From Lewinella sp. LCG006 (GTDB lineage: Bacteria > Bacteroidota > Bacteroidia > Chitinophagales > Saprospiraceae), in NCBI RefSeq assembly GCF_040784935.1, contig NZ_CP160680.1, positions 1,727,501 to 1,791,500 on the forward strand: 64,000 nt of DNA. Reading direction: 5' to 3'. Positions 33,952 to 42,598 of this stretch are shown here, in pieces. The notes below the pieces were generated by a model. It was not told the origin of the DNA, ran no database searches, and worked only from the letters and a program-made list of their open reading frames with translations. Each line of letters opens with the position of its first letter. Position 1 is the stretch's first letter. Position numbers and translations under genes: made by a program.

Positions 33952-34500
33952 CTATGCGGATAACTTAAACTTCAATTCGTTCTTAACCTTTTTATATTCT
34001 TCTGTTCTCTTTTCATCATTTCGCTTTATTTCTTCTTCCAGTTTTCTTGAATGCAGCTTATACCAATAAGTAGCTGGAATCATTTTCCCGCTATGCTGCT
34101 CTAACCTATACATCAAGTCGACATTAGGATGCTCTCTATCGTTAAGTATTCTACTTAGAGTTGTTTTATGAATACCTACATCCGAAGCAAAGTCTGCCAT
34201 ATTTCTCTTTAATAAGCTTATATATTTTCTCAACTGATTTGAAAAAGAATACTCTTCAAGAAAGAGGTGCTGATTAAAGTAATCTTTCATCAAGTATTTG
34301 GTTCTTAAGAGCTCTCCTTGAAGAACCTGTTCATCTGACATATTCTTTAGAAGTTCGAACCTGATTCTTCTAAATTCTTCATCAGCTTCAGCTTGTTCAG
34401 CATCATTCATTGTGCTTCTGAAGACAAAGCTCTCTGCGATTTCTTCATCAGAATATTTTTTTCGTAAATCTTCGTAGGTAGGTTCTTTTTCTTTACTCAT
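33952..34500 (-). CDS. Xre-type helix-turn-helix protein, putative antitoxin
   Basis: DNA-binding protein of 182 residues. A charged N-terminal half (1-85) is followed by a helix-turn-helix at about 92-150 (LLKRNMADFASDVGIHKTTLSRILNDREHPNVDLMYRLEQHSG, read in parts) and a Lys/Glu-rich helical tail. The ATG at 34500 overlaps the GNAT stop codon by 8 bp, so the two are translated together. The order (enzyme first, Xre second), the overlap and the AT-rich composition unlike the neighbours suggest a mobile toxin-antitoxin-like module. No toxin activity can be shown from sequence. Confidence 0.8.
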   Translation of the reverse strand: MSKEKEPTYEDLRKKYSDEEIAESFVFRSTMNDAEQAEADEEFRRIRFELLKNMSDEQVLQGELLRTKYLMKDYFNQHLFLEEYSFSNQLRKYISLLKRNMADFASDVGIHKTTLSRILNDREHPNVDLMYRLEQHSGKMIPATYWYKLHSRKLEEEIKRNDEKRTEEYKKVKNELKFKLSA

Positions 34501-34966
34501 CTTTCAGATATTTTTCAACAAGAATTTGTGATGCAGTTCCTTCTATACCTAAATAACGTCCGTATTGACGAAAGCCATATTTATCTTGGTAGTGATCAAT
34601 TAATCTTGTCTTAGGTGTTAAAGAAACGAATCCGTAGTAGCCTTTTTTTATCGCAATTTCTGCCGCAAAAGCAATAAGGCAACCAGCTATATTATCAATT
34701 TCTTTGGTTTTTCCTTGGTGACGTGCTTTTACTTCTAGTAAGTTTAGATGTATCCTATATTCATCCTTACGATCCACAAGAGACATCAATCCAAGTACCC
34801 CTTTTTTATCGGAAACAAGGTATATTTTATAAACCTCGTTTTCTTTTTCAATCTGCCAATCAAAAGAAAAGCCGGTGTCTTTCTTTATTGATTTGTACTC
34901 TTTCTTTGATAGCTCTGAAATTTCGGCCTCTAATTCTTTACCAGACGGCAAATGCTTTAACTTCAT
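34493..34966 (-). CDS. GNAT-family N-acetyltransferase, putative toxin partner
   Basis: Protein of 157 residues starting at the ATG at 34966, which has CAGGAG eight bases upstream; the longer frame begins with TTG and is less likely. A GNAT fold is suggested by the strands YKIYLVSDKKGVLGLMSL (46-63) and YRIHLNLLEVK (70-80), the region GKTKEIDNIAGCLIAFAAEIA (85-105), and YYGFVSLTPKTRLIDHYQDKYGF (110-132, in parts), the usual C-terminal half of acetyltransferases. The acetyl-CoA loop is not the canonical R/Q-x-x-G-x-G/A, so the substrate and even activity are open. It is cotranscribed with the downstream Xre gene. Confidence 0.75.
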   Translation of the reverse strand: MKLKHLPSGKELEAEISELSKKEYKSIKKDTGFSFDWQIEKENEVYKIYLVSDKKGVLGLMSLVDRKDEYRIHLNLLEVKARHQGKTKEIDNIAGCLIAFAAEIAIKKGYYGFVSLTPKTRLIDHYQDKYGFRQYGRYLGIEGTASQILVEKYLKDE

Positions 34967-34994
34967 AAACTCCTGTTCTTGTACACGAATATAC

Positions 34995-35024
34995 GAAACA
35001 TAGTTTATTAAATCAATAAACAAA
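34995..35024 (-). promoter_or_regulatory. Probable promoter of the GNAT/Xre pair
   Basis: On the minus strand TTTG (35024-35021) and TATGTTTC (35002-34995, one mismatch to TAnnTTTG) are spaced by 18 bp, about 30 bp before the ATG at 34966. Confidence 0.5.
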
Positions 35025-35080
35025 CATTGGTTATTTCTCTATCTTCTGTTTTCTACTAAAGTCTTCCTCACAACTTTTTC

Positions 35081-35230
35081 CTACCGCAACAACAACACCT
35101 CCCCCGTTTCCGTCCTGACATTGCCCACCAGATCAATCCACTCCACAAAATAGACGTAGTTGCCAGGGGCGGCTAAGGCTTCGTTGAACCGGCCGTTCCA
35201 GGTGTTTTGGTGGTCGTTGGTGACCAATAG
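35081..35230 (-). pseudogene. Remnant of a type B T9SS C-terminal sorting domain
   Basis: The last ~48 residues of this frame read NDHQNTWNGRFNEALAAPGN, then YVYFVEWIDLVGNVRTETGE, then VLLLR. This is the end of the gliding-motility-associated (type B) sorting domain with its WxGxFN...PxGxYVY...GxVxLxR pattern. Nothing upstream in frame belongs to such a protein, so only the tail of a once large secreted protein survives. It lies in the AT-rich accessory island between the GNAT gene and the giant T9SS protein gene. Confidence 0.65.
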
Positions 35231-35244
35231 AATCCCCACCCCAC

Positions 35245-35276
35245 AAAAAAACCGGCCCCCACAAAGCGGAGGCCGG
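35245..35276 (-). terminator. Terminator of the giant T9SS protein gene
   Basis: Stem CCGGCC/GGCCGG (35252-35257 with 35271-35276). On the minus strand it is followed by TTTTTTT. It lies about 210 bp behind the stop codon at 35484. Confidence 0.75.
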
Positions 35277-35483
35277 CCGACGGTGTTAAAACCCATTCCA
35301 CATCGGTTTACACCTAATTGTACACGAAATGTACAGATGAAAAAAATTACGTCTTTAAAGAGATTTGTCCCCAAATCTCGTACAGGGATTTCTGGTAGAA
35401 AGTAGAGAGATGAATACCTACTAGTAGCAACTTCCCTCTACCCTCTACTCAATATCTATCTACCGGCGCGGCACGCGCTCCTC

Positions 35484-38400
35484 CTACTCCAAGATCACCA
35501 TTTTCTTCGTGGCTGCGTACTGGTCGGTTTCCAGTTTGTAGTACAGCAGGCCGCGGGCGGCGATGTCTTGGGCATCTACCAGTATTTGGTTGTAGCCGGC
35601 GGTGTAGTATTGCTGGTAGGCGCGTACTACTTTGCCGTTGGTATCGTAGATCGTCAGGGTTACTTGTCCGCCTTCGGGGATTTGGAAACCGATGATGGTC
35701 TGGTCACCGAAGGGGTTGGGGCGGTTTTGCTCCAGGAAGAACCCGTCTGCTGATTTGGCTGCTGGCGCAAAATTCAGGCCTATTTCGCGCAAGCTATCGT
35801 CGAGGCCGTAGGCTTCGGCAGGCAGCATTCGCGAGGTGATGCCGATGCTTTCGCTGAGTCGGCCATCCGCTTGCGCTTTGAAGCGCAGGATGAAGAAGGT
35901 CATTTCCTCCTGGCTCAGGTATTGCTCCGTCTGGCTGGCATCCCAGCTGATGGTCAGGATACCGCGGGCGGCTTGTTCCTGGTTGACGTGAGCAGGCTGA
36001 ATCTGGCTCCATTCAATGTTCTCCAGGGCAATCTTTCCGGGATCAAATTGGAGGGTAAACTGGAAGCCTTGCACTTCGTCGGCCAGGTCGGCGGCGGTAA
36101 ACACGGCTTCAATGGTTTCTCCTGCTGCAAATGCGTGCTCCTCGGTTCGCAGATAGTAAGTATTGCCTGCCGCACGCTCTTCCCCTCCGTCGTTGAGGTT
36201 GGCGTGTACGTTGCCGTTGATGTCTCCCACTTTCACTGCGATGAAGTCGGCACCGTAGACGTTGTTGCTCAACATCGGAATACCTACCGTTTCCGGGAAC
36301 GTCTCCTCCCAAGGGTTGGCTTGGTTGGGGAAGTTGTACGCCGCATCCACAAAACGCCAGCTTTCGTTGTTGGGGAAGCCTTGGGTGATCCCCAAAATAG
36401 CTTTCCGCAAATGCACCAGGTCGAGCGTAGTGATGGTGTTGGAGTGGTTGATATCCGCCGCAATCATTTTGTACGGAGAATCCAGTGGATCGACCCCAAG
36501 AATATGCTTGGAGATGTAAATGATATCAATCGTTGACACGCCATTCAAATAATCATCAGCACTGTAAGGCTGGATATTGTAGCCTTCCTGCGTGGCCAAC
36601 TCAAAGTCGTAAAGACCATCGCTTTCCGTCATCATCATATCGTAGGCCATGTCTTCCCTTGGGCTCACTTCTACCCCGGAAACGGGCACGCCTTCTTCCG
36701 TAATGATCAGGCCCGAAACGGTCCCCATTAGCGTGGGGGTACTACAAAGACCATTGTTATCTTGTACTTGCAGCAAGGCGTCACACGTCGTATAGTTTGG
36801 CCCACCTACCGTGCCGTCGGGTTGTACAGCCGTTGGGTTGAAAGCGCTGTCCCACTGGTAAATCCTTACCGGAAGAAAACCGATTTCATCACAAGTCACG
36901 ACCAATGCCGGGTGATTGGGGAAGGGCACATCGCTACCGTTGTCCAATTGGTCGACACGGTGGATGGTGTAGCGCAGTGGGTCGGAACAATCTTCGCCAA
37001 CGCTGGCCAAAAACATTTCCGCCGTCACGGCTGCTGCGGCCAGGTCATCGTCGCCGTCGCCGTCAGCATCTACGCCGGGGAGTTGTGGCATCAGCGGCAC
37101 GGCCATATTGGCATTGCAGAAAAATCCGGCGGCGTTACAATCGACAATGGAGAAATCAACCGTTCTACTTCCCGAGTTCCCACATTGATCATTGGCGGTT
37201 ATTCGCAAGCGGTGACTTCCCAGCGGGAAGGTACCACTCACCTGATAATTGGGGAAGGTTCCCGACAAGGTAACTGGTGTTGTAAACTGTCCGTTGTTAA
37301 ACAAAGCCACGGCAGCCGTCAGCGTTGGAGGCGAAGCCGCACAACCATCGGAAATACTAAAACCAATATTTACGCTTCCTTCACAGGCGTTGTTCACCGT
37401 ACAGAAAGGTGCGGGGGCGGTAGCCGTCACCACTGGAGGGGTCGTATCAATCACTTTTATGACCTGGGTATACGTCCACGAACCATTGCTTTGAATCGTT
37501 CGCCAATAGCCGGCTGGGTTAGTGTTTCCATCACAAGTGATCGGGCGGGTACCTGCCGCCGGGAAGCCATTGTTTTGATTGTTATCAGCGTCCAGATAAG
37601 TCGTGCCATTAGGGACACGAATCACCCATACATCCTGCATTCCTCCTTCTGCCTGGCAGGCAGCATTCCGTGGTACATCTACAGGCGCAGAAAAACCATC
37701 GTATTCACACCAATTGATGATGGAATAAGTACGCATGATTTTGTAACAAGCGCCATTTACCACGTTAAACCGCTGATCGTTGACATTCACAGCAAAGTCA
37801 TCACAACCAAAGTTATTGATCACCAAGGTATCCGCACCGGGTTCGGCACAATTGCCAATCACATCTTTAGGGAATTTGATCTCATAGTTCGTGTTGGTCG
37901 TAATATTGATGATCTGCTGACAACTGCTGGTATTCCCTGCCACATCACTCACTTGGAACTGACGTACAATGGAGCCTAAGCCACAGTTTTGTAGATTTAA
38001 CTGAGGTGTGAATTCCGCCGTCAGTGCTCCTTGGCAGGCGTCGATTGCCTGTACCGATCCAAACAAGGCAGCTAGCACACTGGTATTTTCCAAATCTGCC
38101 CCTTCTGGCAATTCTGAACAGTTGATCGTCACGGGCTGAGGCGCCAGACATACGGGTGCGGTATTGTCGCTAACCACAACTTGCCCCGAACACGTGTTGA
38201 AGTTCCCCACAATATCGGTCACCAACAAATCTACCGTTACGGTATCCCCTACTTCACAACAGTAGAGATTTACAAATGGGCCCCAAGGTGTAACACTCGG
38301 AGCAGTAGCATTGCAGTTTGCTGGATTGAAATCAAGCGCTCGTCTTACCTGCAAACTTACCGGGCCACAGTTATCAGAACTTCCTTCGTCAATATCTTGC

Positions 38401-40958
38401 GCCGTGATAACGCCTACCCCATCTCCGCCAAGGGAGATATGAATGAGATCATCACAAGCAGCGGTCGGGATAGCAAAATCTTCAATTCGAAACGGGCACT
38501 CGGTCTGTGCGGTATTGCCACAATCATCCGTAGCGATAAAGCGGAAGAAGTGGGTGCCTACGGGTACATTCGGCACAATACGGCTACCATTCGGAGGGAT
38601 GGTCGCAAACACATTTACCTGGGTCTCATAACCAATCACTTGCCCGAATGGGTTAAGAATGGGCACTTGTAGTTGCGTCACCACTTCGGTTCTCACCGTC
38701 CAGCCACTACAATTGTCCGTCACATTAGGCAGTGGCACTTCCAGGGTACCCGTACAACTGGCTCCTTGCGTACCATACACCAAGGTGTCGGGCAAGCCAT
38801 TCATATCACTATCCGGCGCAGGGCAGCTGATCACTGGCCCCGTACGGTCACCGATGATGATCGTTTGGTCAAACTGAACAAGGGCGGTGTTTCCACAATC
38901 ATCAAAAACCGTCCACCGGCGGATAAACTGCTCCGTTCCGGTACACACCTCTACGCGAGGTATATCTACATAGCTCGACAGCATATTGCAGTAAACGGGC
39001 GCAATATTAAATACTCCTCCAGCGGTAATTACAAAGGGATACCCCGTCAATGTAGGAGACGGATTGCCATTGGGAAGCGCAGGAAAAGTCACATCACAAG
39101 CAATATTGAAGGTCTTGGGTGGAAAATTAACATCAGCCATAGTAATTGGCGAAAAGTTGATCTGCTGGGTACACTGGTTGCTATTTCCAGCCTGGTCCGA
39201 GACGGTAAATGTCCGGGTAATGGTCGAAGTGCCACAATTCCCTCCATTTGTAAATTGATCGGTAAAAGTCACTGGTGGATTGAGCATACAAGCATCATTG
39301 ACTACCGGAGCGCCGAGCAGATCTACACTGTTCGGATTATTGATCAAGCCTGGAACGCTGCTACAGTATAAAGGCAACTGAATGGTAGCTGGAACACTGG
39401 TAAGGTTATTCACCCGGCCGCTACCTACACTGTAAAAAGCATACTGGTAATTGGCCAGTTGATTGCCATCGTAAGCCATCGTCAGCAAGGTGTAAGGCAT
39501 TCCCGGTGTGAGCATGACGTGCAAACGGGTCACCGCATCAACGGTGGTGTAATAACCTTCACCATCAGGCAAAGGCTCTCCCACGCCTACGATGCCCTGG
39601 CAAGGGCCCTGAAAAGGATTAAAAGCTCCCTGGTAAATACCAAACACCCCGCCATTGGGCAGATCCATGTTCAGCTCAATGGTGTACACATCGGTCTGGT
39701 CTACGGTTATTTGCTGCAAGGTATAGTAATGCTGTCCACTCATAGGCGCTACCGCAGCATTGTAGCAAGCGAAGTTGTTTGGTATAAACAGCGATGAGGT
39801 ATTGGGCAAACTACCATTGAGAAGCTGTACTTCGTTGGCAATTTGCGGCATGCTATTGCCCGGCGGACAACTGATGGTGGGGGCATCTACATCAAAAATA
39901 TCTATTTGCCCATCACCAATAAATTGGCCTGCTTCTGACATGACGCGCACATTGAGGCGCTCCCCTACGTGGCTACCGTTGACGGTGTTGCCAATATTAA
40001 TCCCGTTTTGGTCAAAGACGTTGATAATAAAATCATCCAAACACGGATAATCCCCCGACAGCATCATGTCTGGGGTGATCACTGCTTCACAGTCTTGCCC
40101 CAAAGTTACATTCACCAGCGCGATGACCGCCGTATTGGGCTGCGCAGGAACAACAACTTCCTTGCTAATGACCGATACACAGCCCGGATCATTGGGGTTG
40201 CCCGGCGTCCCTGTCAACGCATCAAAGGTGTAGGTAACGGTATAAGTCCCTGCACCCAATATTTGAGCATTGAAAACGGTAGCAGGCTGGCCTTCTATCG
40301 TGAAAGCTCCTACCCCGGCAACACCGTTATTTTGTGCCAACAGCATCACGGGGTTACTGGTAAGACAAATGGTATCCGGCAAGCCCAGAAAATCGACATT
40401 GGGGTAATAACAGGTGTTATTAATATTGAGGGTTGTTGACCCGTTATTAAAGCCTACAGCAAAGCCCTGCGCATCAACATGCCGAATCACCAGCCGATAG
40501 ACGCCAGCACTCACCTCTGACACTACCACCCCCGTTGCAATTGGGGTGGGTGTGGCTGGTGGTGCGGCACTTCCGGCCGAAAAAGCACCTGTATTGCTCG
40601 TCAATGTCCAGGTTTCACCCGGTGCACTTACGATGGTAATGGTATCCGTAAACTGACCATCTTCCAAGGTAGTAGCATTGTTCAAACAATGGCACTGTGC
40701 TCCGGTTGTAGCGTCCGTCCCCAGAAAAATCGTAGGGGTCTGCGACCAACCGCTTATCGACAATAAAAGCAAAAGGCAAGGCAAAAACAGCAAACGCTGC
40801 ACACCCGGCCAGAGAAGGTCTTTTTTCGGAGTTTCTTGCACGTGGACGACGCGCAAAACACTTTGCTTTACTTCTTTCTTCATCTTCAGTAGTCTTTCCT
40901 GCGAGGGGCCCCGCTGCAAGTGAGCCTGGGACCGCCACTCTTCTTGTTTGCGTTTCAT
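35484..40958 (-). CDS. Giant secreted multidomain protein with dockerin, cohesin and T9SS sorting domains
   Basis: Exported protein of about 1824 residues. The ATG at 40958 is taken; the frame opens with a GTG 11 codons earlier, and a third option is the ATG at 40883. The hydrophobic signal core is LLFLPCLLLLLSISGWSQ. The middle is a tandem of Ig/HYR-like modules with the recurring pattern DxxAPxxxCP...SDQAGNSNQC and VSDNTAPVC, each with paired cysteines. Towards the C-terminus (numbering from the GTG) come a carboxypeptidase-regulatory-like fold (about 1440-1478), a dockerin-like pair of calcium loops (about 1479-1535), a further VGDINGN loop, a cohesin-like domain (about 1621-1740), and the type A T9SS sorting domain (1750-1835, beginning FFLEQNRPNPFGDQT). 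It is secreted and probably anchored to the cell surface. Likely roles are adhesion or polymer binding. Confidence 0.88.
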   Translation of the reverse strand: MKRKQEEWRSQAHLQRGPSQERLLKMKKEVKQSVLRVVHVQETPKKDLLWPGVQRLLFLPCLLLLLSISGWSQTPTIFLGTDATTGAQCHCLNNATTLEDGQFTDTITIVSAPGETWTLTSNTGAFSAGSAAPPATPTPIATGVVVSEVSAGVYRLVIRHVDAQGFAVGFNNGSTTLNINNTCYYPNVDFLGLPDTICLTSNPVMLLAQNNGVAGVGAFTIEGQPATVFNAQILGAGTYTVTYTFDALTGTPGNPNDPGCVSVISKEVVVPAQPNTAVIALVNVTLGQDCEAVITPDMMLSGDYPCLDDFIINVFDQNGINIGNTVNGSHVGERLNVRVMSEAGQFIGDGQIDIFDVDAPTISCPPGNSMPQIANEVQLLNGSLPNTSSLFIPNNFACYNAAVAPMSGQHYYTLQQITVDQTDVYTIELNMDLPNGGVFGIYQGAFNPFQGPCQGIVGVGEPLPDGEGYYTTVDAVTRLHVMLTPGMPYTLLTMAYDGNQLANYQYAFYSVGSGRVNNLTSVPATIQLPLYCSSVPGLINNPNSVDLLGAPVVNDACMLNPPVTFTDQFTNGGNCGTSTITRTFTVSDQAGNSNQCTQQINFSPITMADVNFPPKTFNIACDVTFPALPNGNPSPTLTGYPFVITAGGVFNIAPVYCNMLSSYVDIPRVEVCTGTEQFIRRWTVFDDCGNTALVQFDQTIIIGDRTGPVISCPAPDSDMNGLPDTLVYGTQGASCTGTLEVPLPNVTDNCSGWTVRTEVVTQLQVPILNPFGQVIGYETQVNVFATIPPNGSRIVPNVPVGTHFFRFIATDDCGNTAQTECPFRIEDFAIPTAACDDLIHISLGGDGVGVITAQDIDEGSSDNCGPVSLQVRRALDFNPANCNATAPSVTPWGPFVNLYCCEVGDTVTVDLLVTDIVGNFNTCSGQVVVSDNTAPVCLAPQPVTINCSELPEGADLENTSVLAALFGSVQAIDACQGALTAEFTPQLNLQNCGLGSIVRQFQVSDVAGNTSSCQQIINITTNTNYEIKFPKDVIGNCAEPGADTLVINNFGCDDFAVNVNDQRFNVVNGACYKIMRTYSIINWCEYDGFSAPVDVPRNAACQAEGGMQDVWVIRVPNGTTYLDADNNQNNGFPAAGTRPITCDGNTNPAGYWRTIQSNGSWTYTQVIKVIDTTPPVVTATAPAPFCTVNNACEGSVNIGFSISDGCAASPPTLTAAVALFNNGQFTTPVTLSGTFPNYQVSGTFPLGSHRLRITANDQCGNSGSRTVDFSIVDCNAAGFFCNANMAVPLMPQLPGVDADGDGDDDLAAAAVTAEMFLASVGEDCSDPLRYTIHRVDQLDNGSDVPFPNHPALVVTCDEIGFLPVRIYQWDSAFNPTAVQPDGTVGGPNYTTCDALLQVQDNNGLCSTPTLMGTVSGLIITEEGVPVSGVEVSPREDMAYDMMMTESDGLYDFELATQEGYNIQPYSADDYLNGVSTIDIIYISKHILGVDPLDSPYKMIAADINHSNTITTLDLVHLRKAILGITQGFPNNESWRFVDAAYNFPNQANPWEETFPETVGIPMLSNNVYGADFIAVKVGDINGNVHANLNDGGEERAAGNTYYLRTEEHAFAAGETIEAVFTAADLADEVQGFQFTLQFDPGKIALENIEWSQIQPAHVNQEQAARGILTISWDASQTEQYLSQEEMTFFILRFKAQADGRLSESIGITSRMLPAEAYGLDDSLREIGLNFAPAAKSADGFFLEQNRPNPFGDQTIIGFQIPEGGQVTLTIYDTNGKVVRAYQQYYTAGYNQILVDAQDIAARGLLYYKLETDQYAATKKMVILE

Positions 40959-41333
40959 GCTTGGTTGTTTTTGGGTAAGCCAGCAGCTCACCTAATCGTG
41001 TTCAATAGAAATGACTGGAATCTTAGCATAGCTTTACCAGGGCTACCAAGTGCATATCACACTCGTAACCAGATTTTTAACCATTAAAGAAAATTTTATT
41101 TCTCCTTTATTAGTGGTAAAGCAAAAGGTGTGCCAAAAAAGAAAAACCCGCGTAGCGCGGGTTTCAAGCAAGCAATAGCCTTGGTATTTATATCATCAGT
41201 TGGAAGGCACCTTTAAGATTTCTTCCAACGGCAGTGGGTATTGACTGGAACCTTCAAGGTGCCTGGCAATTTACATGATAGGTATTAAGGGGACGGCGAA
41301 GTAAGTACTCCGAGGATCAATAGTAAGATGCTG
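40959..41333. other. Intergenic region between fabH and the giant protein gene
   Basis: About 375 bp. It contains the presumed promoter of the giant gene, the fabH terminator (41135-41164) and a loose dyad GGCACCTT...AAGGTGCC (about 41206-41264). I see no gene. Confidence 0.6.
41135..41164 (-). terminator. Terminator downstream of fabH
   Basis: Stem AAACCCGC/GCGGGTTT (41144-41164). On the minus strand it is followed by TTCTTTTTT. It lies about 170 bp behind the fabH stop. Confidence 0.75.
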
Positions 41334-42323
41334 CTAAATCGCCCACTTCAAATACACAGCCCCCCAAGTAAAGCCCCCACCAAAGGCGGTCAGGATGATA
41401 TTATCACCTTTCTCAAGCTGGTCTTCGTAATCCCACAAGCAAAGCGGGAGGGTAGCGGCGGTGGTATTGCCGTATTTATGAATATTGATCATCACCCGTT
41501 CCATTGGGAAATCAGCCATCCGGGATACGGTTTCAATGATGCGAATATTGGCTTGGTGAGGTACCAGCCATTTGATATCGTCGGTCTCTAAGCCATTGGC
41601 TTTCATCACTTCGCCAACCACACTGCTCATTCCAGAGACTGCCGCTTTGAATACTGGGCGACCGTTTTGAAAAGCAAAGTGCTCACGTGCTAAAACCGTC
41701 TCTACCGACGCTGGCTTCATTGATCCACCCGCTTTCAAATGCAGAAACTCTGCTCCAGAACCATCACTTTTGTGAATGTAGTCTATGATACCGTTGCCAC
41801 TGGTGTCGGGCTCCAGCATGACAGCACCAGCACCATCTCCGAAGATGATACAAGTCGACCGGTCTGTATAATCAACAATTGACGACATTTTATCGGCACC
41901 GATTACGACTACTTTTTTATGCTTCCCATTGGCGATAAACTGCGCACCTACCGTGAGTGCGTACAGAAAACCGGAACAGGCCGCGTTCACATCAAAGCAA
42001 AAAGCATTGGTCATGCCTAGTGCATTGGCGATCAAATTTGCAGTATCAGGAAACTGCATATCGGGGGTAACCGTAGCACAAATCACGAGCTCCACCTCTG
42101 CAGGATCGGTATTCGTCTTAGCCAACACTCCCTTTACGGCCTCTATCCCCATGACAGAAGTGCCCTGGTTTTCGCCTTTGAGAATGTGTCTTTCTTTGAT
42201 TCCTGTACGGGAGGTTATCCATTCATCATTGGTATCTACCATCGTTTCCAACTCAGCGTTGGTAAGTACATAGTCGGGTACATAACCCTGAACACCAGTA
42301 ATGGCTGCACGAATCTTCGACAT
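41334..42323 (-). CDS. fabH: Beta-ketoacyl-ACP synthase III (FabH)
   Basis: Condensing enzyme starting fatty-acid synthesis from an acyl-CoA and malonyl-ACP, 329 residues from the ATG at 42323 (the frame also has a TTG two codons earlier). The catalytic triad is complete: Cys116 in NAACSGF, His256 in VPHQANIR, and Asn286 in HKYGNTTAAT. The motif ITSRTGIKER (37-46) and the C-terminal GGGFTWGA are family hallmarks. It is not next to other fab genes. The palindromic element at 42465-42589 lies upstream. Confidence 0.95.
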   Translation of the reverse strand: MSKIRAAITGVQGYVPDYVLTNAELETMVDTNDEWITSRTGIKERHILKGENQGTSVMGIEAVKGVLAKTNTDPAEVELVICATVTPDMQFPDTANLIANALGMTNAFCFDVNAACSGFLYALTVGAQFIANGKHKKVVVIGADKMSSIVDYTDRSTCIIFGDGAGAVMLEPDTSGNGIIDYIHKSDGSGAEFLHLKAGGSMKPASVETVLAREHFAFQNGRPVFKAAVSGMSSVVGEVMKANGLETDDIKWLVPHQANIRIIETVSRMADFPMERVMINIHKYGNTTAATLPLCLWDYEDQLEKGDNIILTAFGGGFTWGAVYLKWAI

Positions 42324-42464
42324 GATCAATAGTTATCTTTATAGGCTTAAAAACGGGTTCAGCCTAATGCATTGCGTAAAAATCGACGCAAGGTAAGAAT
42401 ATCTCGCTAAAATTCATGAAGGCTAAAACTTAACAATCGAAGGAGTTACGGTTCCTAAGTAATT

Positions 42465-42589
42465 TGACGGAAATAACTGATTCCATTTTTTCCAACGATT
42501 CGCGAATATTTTCACGCAAGCTCCTTTTAGTTACTTGCTTAGAAAATTTTAGCGAATCAAAAATGGAATCAGTTATTTTTGTTCCGTCA
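42465..42589. repeat. Palindromic element, TGACGGAA family, full copy 2
   Basis: Nearly identical to 11145-11268. Left end TGACGGAAATAACTGATTCC; right end GGAATCAGTTATTTTTGTTCCGTCA (paired by the first). The pairing of the two arms is better here (AACTGATTCCATTTTT with AAAAATGGAATCAGTT). The right end is 9 bp from the stop codon of the minus-strand symporter gene. Confidence 0.92.
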
Positions 42590-42598
42590 CTAAAGATT

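Noticed and set aside
35231-35374. Upstream part of the frame containing the sorting-domain remnant as a real N-terminus
   Set aside because: It spans the terminator of the giant gene and has no similarity to secreted-protein modules.
36762-37979. A 405-codon open frame on the plus strand inside the giant T9SS protein gene
   Set aside because: It is antisense to a clear secreted protein with Cys-paired modules, has no recognisable domain and arises from codon bias of the opposite strand.
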